This document shows positions 58,001 through 64,000 of a DNA stretch of 64,000 bases, piece by piece (the first letter of the stretch is position 1; every line of letters begins with the position of its first letter). Location: the NCBI GenBank assembly GCA_030272155.1, contig CP126203.1, positions 372,001-436,000 on the forward strand, written 5' to 3'. A program made the position numbers and the translations under genes. Below the pieces are notes generated by a model, which saw only the letters and a program-made list of their open reading frames with translations, searched no databases and had not been told where the DNA came from. The stretch is from Tetradesmus obliquus. Lineage: Eukaryota; Chlorophyta; Chlorophyceae; Sphaeropleales; Scenedesmaceae.

Positions 58001-61000
58001 GCTGCCAGTCAAGCAGGCGGCTGCTGCTGCCACAACATTCCAGCGGCCAGCAGCAGCCTCTGATGCGCCAGCACCTGCAGCAGCCGCCGCTGCTGCCATG
58101 CCGGGTTCTACCAGGGACAGCAGGGCGCAGCAGAGCTGTATGCACTCCTCGAATGCTACGAATGCATAGCCCACTGCTGCTTTCTCCTTGGCTGCTGCTG
58201 ACTCTGCTGCTTGCAGTGCCTTAACTGCTGCAGTTGCGAGGCCCCAGGCTGCAGGGCTAACGCCACAAGCTGCTTCTGCAACAGCTGCCACAGCTCGCTG
58301 CAGACACAAAACAGCAGTAACAAGCAGCACAGTCAGCGCATCACAGATCTTGGCGCATGCGGCTGCAGCTGCACTGGCACAGGTGCGTGCTGCAGTTGCA
58401 CAGCTGCTGCTGTGCTGTGCCCCACTGCACAAGTAATTGAGAACAGCATGCCCATTTACACCATGGTTCCTCTGCGCTATGACAAATACGCAGTAGCAAC
58501 AGATTCGCGATTGGATGCCACCATTCTCACCAGCAGCGCAGGAGCCTGCGCCTGGCCCTCAGAGTAGCCCAGCAGCGCGCCAGCAGCCTGCAGCAACCTT
58601 GGCAAATGCTGCGCATGCAGCCATGACTGAAGGCTGCTTCTGCTGCTGCCACCGTCGCCACTGCCGAGCTTTGGCGGCCGAAGCAGCTGCAGCAGCGCCG
58701 GCAAGGTGGCGCCATCCCTCCAGGCAGCTGCTGCGTTGTCTCTACTAAAGCGTGCCGACTCTGTGAGAGCAAGCAGTGCATCCACAGGCTGCCCGAGTGC
58801 AACAGGCTGCTGCTGCTGCTGTTGCTGCTGCTGACCTGCCATGCTGCTGTGGTCCTGCTGTTGTGGCTGCTGCTGCTGCTGCGTGGTGCTGCCGTTGGCA
58901 TACTGTATGAGGCTGCCGTTGGCTTGCTGCTGCTCCTTGACCACTGAAGCAGCAACCAAAGTGCGGCAGGCAATGCACAGCTCTCAGGCTGTTGCCACCT
59001 TCACCTAAACATTTGCACTTGCAACCTTCGAAACATCTGTGGCTTGCTATGAGCATGCTGCCATGACATCAAGGTGACATACAATGTACAATGAAGCGTC
59101 CTACGCCTGCCAAGACTGCGGGCATCAACAAAAGCATGCACACTCTCTGCAGTAGATCACCTGGTGCTGCAGGCAGGCGCCTGTTTGCTGCTGCAGGGTC
59201 CCGCCGAGTGACAGACGGCGTCTGCGCCATCTGCGCTGGCGGTGTGCACGGCTTGGCGCCAGCGCTGCTGCTGCCGTTTGCTGGTGGCGGGGTGCCCACA
59301 GCTGCTGCTGCCGCCCCCTGCGTGCCGGCCCTGTTGGGTGTGTTGCTGCGGTGGGCGGCTGCAAGCACTGCACCAGCCACAGCCCCATCCTCACCCTGCA
59401 GGGATGAATGCAGAAAGCAATTGTTGCTAAGTTTATAAGAGCTGGCGGCACCAACCATTAAGTCAGCATCTGTTGGCTGCACGGATCAATACAGCATGCA
59501 GCGTACTGCCTGACAGCCCCCACCAGTCAGCATGCCCATCTTCACAACAAACATAATAGGGATGCTGCTGCGGGAAACATAGACTCTCCGCATTGTACAG
59601 TGCATCACATGCACAGCTGTTGCAGTGCCATGCGCAGGAGCAGAACCCGCACCTTCCAGGCCCTGCTGCTGTCTGCCAGCTCCACTGCATCTGCCAGCGC
59701 CCGCTCCCGCTTCAGCCGCTCAGCTGCTGTTTCCCGCACAAAAGGATGCTCCAGCAGCTCAGGCCAGCCCAGCCTGCATACGCAACCAACCCAGCGCATT
59801 GAAACAGCAGAAGGTCCAACTTGAGCGTATACGTGCAGTGCTTCAGTCAATTAGCAGCAGCAGCAGCAGCAGCAGCAGCAGCTACGGCATATGTGCATAC
59901 GCCTACCCAGCATATTCACCAAGCATCAAGCATGTTGATCAAAGCAATTCTGCGAACCAGCTGGCTGCGCCGCACCTGTCGCTGGGCTTCTTGTTGAGCA
60001 GGCCCTTCAGGAAGGACTTGAAGTCGCCGCTGATGTTGGTTGGGAACTTCACGGGGTCCTTCACGATGTGGTGGATGAGGCTGTAGATGCTGTTGGTGTA
60101 GAAGGGGGGCTGGCCCACAAACAGCTCGTACAGGATCACACCCAGCGACCACAGATCCACCTGCGCAGGTCAGATGCGAGGAAGCCGCGCAGATGCGGTG
60201 AGACGTGCACAGCAATGTACATGCAGCAGAATGATCATGCAAGTTGCAGGGGCACAGGGCATGATTGCTGTCTGGCGCGCCATGATAGTACTGCATGCCT
60301 ATGCACGCAGCCTCGACCTTGCTCTCGCCGCTGCTGCTGCCACTGCGCAAGTTGCTTCGCTAGCAAGAGTTTCTGCTGCTGCTGCTGCTCTGCTGAACCT
60401 CTGGCAATGGCTGCGACTGGCTGATGTGTGTTCTTATCTGATCTGCTGCCCACGCACCGTGTGGTTGTACGGCTGCTCCTGCACCAGCTCTGGCGCCATG
60501 TACAGCGGCGTGCCCTTGATGCTGGTGAGCACCATGGTGTTGCAGCTCATGGCACGCGCAAAACCAAAATCACAGAGCTTCACTGTGCCGCCTGAGCCGA
60601 TCAGGATGTTCTGTGGCTTCATGTCGCGGTGGATGATGCGGTTCGAGTGCAGGTAGTGCAGCGCCCGCACCAGCTGCTTTGCTATCGACTGCACCACCTC
60701 CTCTGGCAAGCACTGGTCATCCTCCAGGATCTCAAACAGCTCACCCTGTGCAAACTCTGTGCAGCAGCGGCAGCAGCAGCAGAAGAAGGCACGACAGCAA
60801 CAGGTGGCAGCGCTTCACAACGCTAGGCAGGGTACATGGCCTCGTGTGTTCTAGACATGCTGCTTATGCTTCCCTGCAGCGGCAGCTGCTGCTGTTTCCT
60901 GCGAGTGCTGAACACTGCTGCTTACACTGCTGCTCACGTGCTGCTGCTCTGCCTGCTGTGTAACCTCGGAATTTGTAAACTGGTATGAGCCACCAGCATG

Positions 61001-61577
61001 ACTAGCAGCAGCTCAAGCACAAGTACCTTGGCCCAAGCAAACGGCTCCCACAACTGATTGCTGTTGCAGCTCCAGCCATTCTGCTGCATCATACTCTGCA
61101 GTTTAACCTCAACTGCAGCTGTCTTGCTGTGCGCAACCCATGGCAGCATCGTTGCTAAAAGAGGTGCAAGCATGTGCTGCTGCACGTTGTTGCTACCCAC
61201 CTGTCACAACACAGAAGTCGGTCTTGGTCTCGAACGCATCAAGCATCTGAATAATGTTCTCATGCCGCAGCTGCCGCAGGATTTCAATCTCCTGCCGCAG
61301 GTTGCGTATGTCTTTTTCCGACTTGCCATGCTTGACAATGAACTTCATAGCAGTGATCTGGCCTGTACATCGCCGCCTTCCCTTGTAGACCTGCATAATC
61401 ACAATCAGATCATAGCAAGCTTCTCCTGCAGGACTGCCGTAGCAGGTGCATCATGCCTACAGAGCAGCAACCAGTGCTGGCGGCGGTACTGCTGTGGACC
61501 GCCTGATTCACCTTGCCAAAGGAGCCCTCCCCGACAAGGTCAATAACATGGTAGTTTTCCAGACCCGTAGGCAGCAT
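52060..61577 (-). CDS. FUSED: FUSED-type serine/threonine kinase (TIO/STK36 family)
   Basis: Kinase of 1450 residues from 21 exons, all in phase: 61577-61512, 61390-61201, 60756-60458, 60160-59976, 59773-59653, 59395-59161, 58943-58531, 58297-57632, 57279-57181, 56958-56646, 56454-56166, 55886-55723, 55469-55294, 55186-55127, 54995-54899, 54632-54463, 54038-53819, 53663-53531, 53157-52968, 52649-52501, 52177-52060. Kinase domain about 9-255: GEGSFGK (16-22), K38, E56, HRD 128-130, DFG 148-150, GTPLYMAPE (167-175), [11 protein letters not shown] Gln-rich linker (58800-58900) and Ala-rich helices follow. The C-terminus has the ARM-like signature of plant [66 protein letters not shown]. Family roles are phragmoplast cytokinesis in plants and central-pair cilium assembly in animals; which applies here is open. 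Exons 8 and 10 boundaries are the least certain. Confidence 0.92.
52288..52325 (-). repeat. Duplicated part of the last FUSED exon
   Basis: GAGCAGCACCTTGCGCACCC..GCGGTCCAGCAGC.GCT resembles 52141-52175 within exon 21 and lies in the intron just upstream in gene sense. Confidence 0.6.
52850..52918 (-). repeat. Duplicated exon end plus donor (FUSED exon 19)
   Basis: Matches 52962-53030: the segment coding [13 protein letters not shown] and its donor, with GCAGAGGTGCCCGCTGTTGC conserved without change. Lies about 112 bases into the intron downstream of exon 19. Confidence 0.88.
53388..53447 (-). repeat. Duplicated exon end plus donor (FUSED exon 18)
   Basis: Matches 53525-53584, the end of the exon coding [15 protein letters not shown], with the donor (CCCACCTTGCGCCCTTGTCT on the plus strand) intact. 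Located about 137 bases downstream in gene sense. Confidence 0.88.
54133..54160 (-). repeat. Duplicated exon start plus acceptor (FUSED exon 17)
   Basis: GCAGGGGACAGGCCGCCAGT followed by CTGGCAGG repeats 54019-54046, which spans the acceptor of exon 17. Only the AGC/AGT base next to the acceptor differs. Confidence 0.85.
59855..59882 (-). repeat. CAG microsatellite in FUSED intron 4
   Basis: About nine CAG units (CTG in gene sense) between exons 4 and 5, about 80 bases upstream of the acceptor of exon 5. Confidence 0.85.
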
Positions 61578-63225
61578 CCCAGCTGCTACTCGCTCCTGAA
61601 GGCCTACACCTGGGCCTGCCTAGCCTAGACAGCAACTGCTGTGCCAATCAGCATCATGACAGACGACGCCTGCGAGACTTGAACGCCTTCGTTAAGATTA
61701 TTATGCAGCAACAACAACATCAATCATGATTTTCATCAGCGTACGCCCGCAAGCGAGCACAAGTCGACTGGCGTGGCATCATCGAACGTCGTGCAGACTT
61801 GACCGCGGCAATTTGAGCCTCAATAACGCTGAGCAGAAACATATAACACGACTTGCTGAAAGTGATGCAAGCAGTACACGCATGTCTGAAGTGCGTTTCA
61901 AACCTATGTTACAGTTTCAGTCCTTCTGTCGGATGATAGACAGGGGTAGCTTACTCCTGATTGCCAATTCTATTGTTGTATCACGTTAAAATCATCCGAT
62001 GTGGCTGCTGGATGTGGCAGCTCATACTTTGACGCACATCATCTGATGCTGAGGACAATGTCCTCAGGACACGAGGCATGGCTGCTAGCTGAGGCAGCTC
62101 ACACATCCAGATGGAGCAACACGCCTATGATTTGATCAGATCTTGTGGTCAGTGTGGCTGTTGGACGTGCTCAAAGGCGATAGCTAGCTCACTGAGCACC
62201 CCCTGTCCTGTCTCAGCTAACTGCCCTGTTCTGCTTGCCAACATTTCAAGTAGCCGAGAGCGTATAAAGAAAGTTGCCGATTGCATTCATTCAGCGTATT
62301 GCAGGTTCACCCACAACCACTGAACAGCAGAACGCTGTCAGCATGCCAACACACATGTGATCTCACTGTTAAAAGGCGTCTCACAGCTGCTGTCACTGCG
62401 CAGCATAATTTAAATACTGTCCTACAGCTCCTCGAGTCAAGGATCGTCAGACGACGCACAGAATATATATGCAGTGCTGAGTTACAGGAGTATGCAGCAT
62501 ATATGCAGCCTGCATGTACTACTTGGCCAAGCTGTACATTAATCATGGCCAATCTTCCACTGCTGTTTGTCCTAGCCTTCCCTGCGGCACACACCCGCAG
62601 GTCCCGTGCACACAACCAACTGGCAAACGCCCTGCAGCACACACCCGCAGGTCCCGTGCACACAACCAACTGGCAAACGCCCTGCAGCACACACCCGCAG
62701 GTCCCGTGCCCCCAACCAACCAGCAGACACCCTGCGGCACACACCCGCAGATCCCCAGAACCAACCAGCAACCCCCCCGCAGGACACACCCGCAGGTCCT
62801 GCCATCACCTCGAGCAACACTCCCTGCAGCGGCACCAGTCCCATGCTCCACCCTGCAGCTGAGGGCTTTGTGCAGCACACATGCGCTCAAACTGGCCTTC
62901 AAAGATACAGCGACTTGCACCACCGCCAGCCAAACAGCGCTGCTATTGCTTAGCAGACTTCCTGCAAGGCACTTTCCGCAGCTTGCAACCTCCCTGCAGC
63001 ATCCCAAGTCAGCTCATGCTCAACCACCAACCATCAACGTCAGCCTCCATACTGCCGCAGCATCCCCCAACACAGATCCGTCAAGCACCTCCTCGGCAAT
63101 CACCCGCCATCCAGTCCTGCAGCACAAGCAGAGGCTTGCAGCAGGGCAGGCAGGCCATGCAAATGCCATCCACACATCTACACCTGCCGTGCTGTCAACA
63201 CACAGCAGTGTTAGATGCTTTCAGT
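61578..63225. other. Spacer upstream of FUSED
   Basis: No gene is supported. It should hold the FUSED promoter. A 50-bp minisatellite lies at 62591-62800; the open frames crossing it come from the repeat. Confidence 0.55.
62591..62800. repeat. 50-bp minisatellite
   Basis: Units start with ACACCCGCAGGTCCC at 62591, 62641 and 62691 (exact 50-base period), then diverged ones at 62741 and about 62784. The first two units are the same. Confidence 0.93.
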
Positions 63226-63314
63226 TCAGTCATCGCCACCTCCATAGTTGCCCAGCAGTCCTGCAAGCACATAGCTCTCCTGCTGCTGAGGGGCCTGCTG
63301 CTGCTGGTAGCCTG
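63226..63314 (-). CDS. Possible 3'-terminal exon of a gene entering from the right
   Basis: On the minus strand an acceptor (TTGCTTGTACAG) is followed by a short frame coding YQQQQAPQQQESYV then LAGLLGNYGGGDD and TGA. Codon content (polyQ, acidic end) looks like a real C-terminus but the family is not recognised and no joining upstream exon was found before the window edge. Confidence 0.35.
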
Positions 63315-64000
63315 CTGTACAAGCAAACAGCATGCATGTGTGCATGGCAATGCATGTAATGGTTGTGCAATGATGAGTGGCAGTGGACACACAAGTCGCA
63401 AGCATGTTCAGACAATGCAATGCATAGCACGAAGAGGTTGAATGCATCAAGGTAAGGTAACAGGGGCAGCACAAAGCAGCAGCAGGCAAACAGAACAGGC
63501 AGACACAGAATGTAGATGAGTGTGATGCAAGGAAGCACAGGAAAAGCATGCAGCAACATTACAAGCAGCCATTAGACAAACCACACATCAAACAAAATGC
63601 ACATCATCGATGCAAGACAGGTGGCCAGACAGAGCAGCAGTAATGTGCAAGTGGCAGGCAGCGAGGCAGACGAGGCATTGTGGAAGCAACAGGCGGCAGG
63701 GTGAGACAGGGAGCACATGTAAAGCAAGCATAGAGAAGCATTACCATTCATATAATGTGTGTGTGTGTGTGTTTACGTGTTGATGGGCGCCAGCGAAGTA
63801 GCGACGGCGGCGGCGTTTGAAGCAGCAGACGACGCGCACCCAGGCGACGCACATGCGAAGCAAGAAACAGGCAGCGGCAGAGGCAGGCAGGCAGGGGCAG
63901 ACAGGGCAGCGGGGCAGGTGCGGGAGGGGGAGGAGGAGGAAAGGCAGCAGTACAAAGAGCGGGCGTCAGTGGGCTGTTTGGTGCAAACAGCAGCAAGATC
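63315..64000. other. Right-edge region, nothing certain
   Basis: Contains a (TG)n run (63758-63772) and Pro/Ala-rich minus-strand frames that may belong to the gene entering from the right. No exon can be supported. Confidence 0.4.

Noticed and set aside
59069-63549. Many 80-280 codon frames over minisatellite and CAG-rich DNA
   Set aside because: They come from tandem repeats or the antisense of FUSED exons and show no domain or phase-compatible splice structure.

Overview
The window is nuclear DNA of a eukaryote, most likely a core chlorophyte green alga. Genes are split into many short exons by GT-AG introns whose 3' ends are often built from CTG repeats, spacers are repeat-rich, and a degenerate plant-type telomere repeat (TTTAGGG) is present. 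Naming Chlorophyceae (Scenedesmus-like) is inference from style, not from a marker gene. Gene models were built by eye from splice sites, reading phase and family motifs; six models close in phase from first to last exon.

Layout. 711-9030 (+): galactose/glyoxal oxidase-like copper radical oxidase with a carbohydrate-binding-like C-terminal part, 5' end not identified. 12125-17396 (-): type II membrane GH16 protein whose catalytic motif is degenerate. 18629-21938 (-): broken BTB-like, helical-repeat gene, with a second partial copy at 22944-23333. 24265-28968 (+), 36027-40788 (-) and 41609-47036 (+): three paralogous nine-exon processive family-2 glycosyltransferases related to fungal Cps1 / hyaluronan-synthase-like enzymes. 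The first two form a large inverted duplication that encloses a second GH16 gene with an intact catalytic motif (31299-33439, +). 47037-52059: gene-free spacer with satellite, foldback and MITE-like repeats. 52060-61577 (-): 21-exon FUSED-type (TIO/STK36) Ser/Thr kinase with a long C-terminal ARM-like region. 63226-63314 (-): possible last exon of a gene entering from the right.

From 711 to 47036 nearly every gene suggests cell-surface polysaccharide work: chain synthesis (three GT2 synthases), chain cutting or remodelling at a membrane (two anchored GH16 proteins) and oxidation of sugar alcohols to aldehydes (copper radical oxidase). This looks like a eukaryotic wall or matrix polysaccharide neighbourhood; joint function is inference.

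The most unusual structural signal is recurrent: short duplications of exon edges that carry their own splice site lie in the adjacent introns of the oxidase, both GH16 genes and the FUSED gene (at least nine cases).
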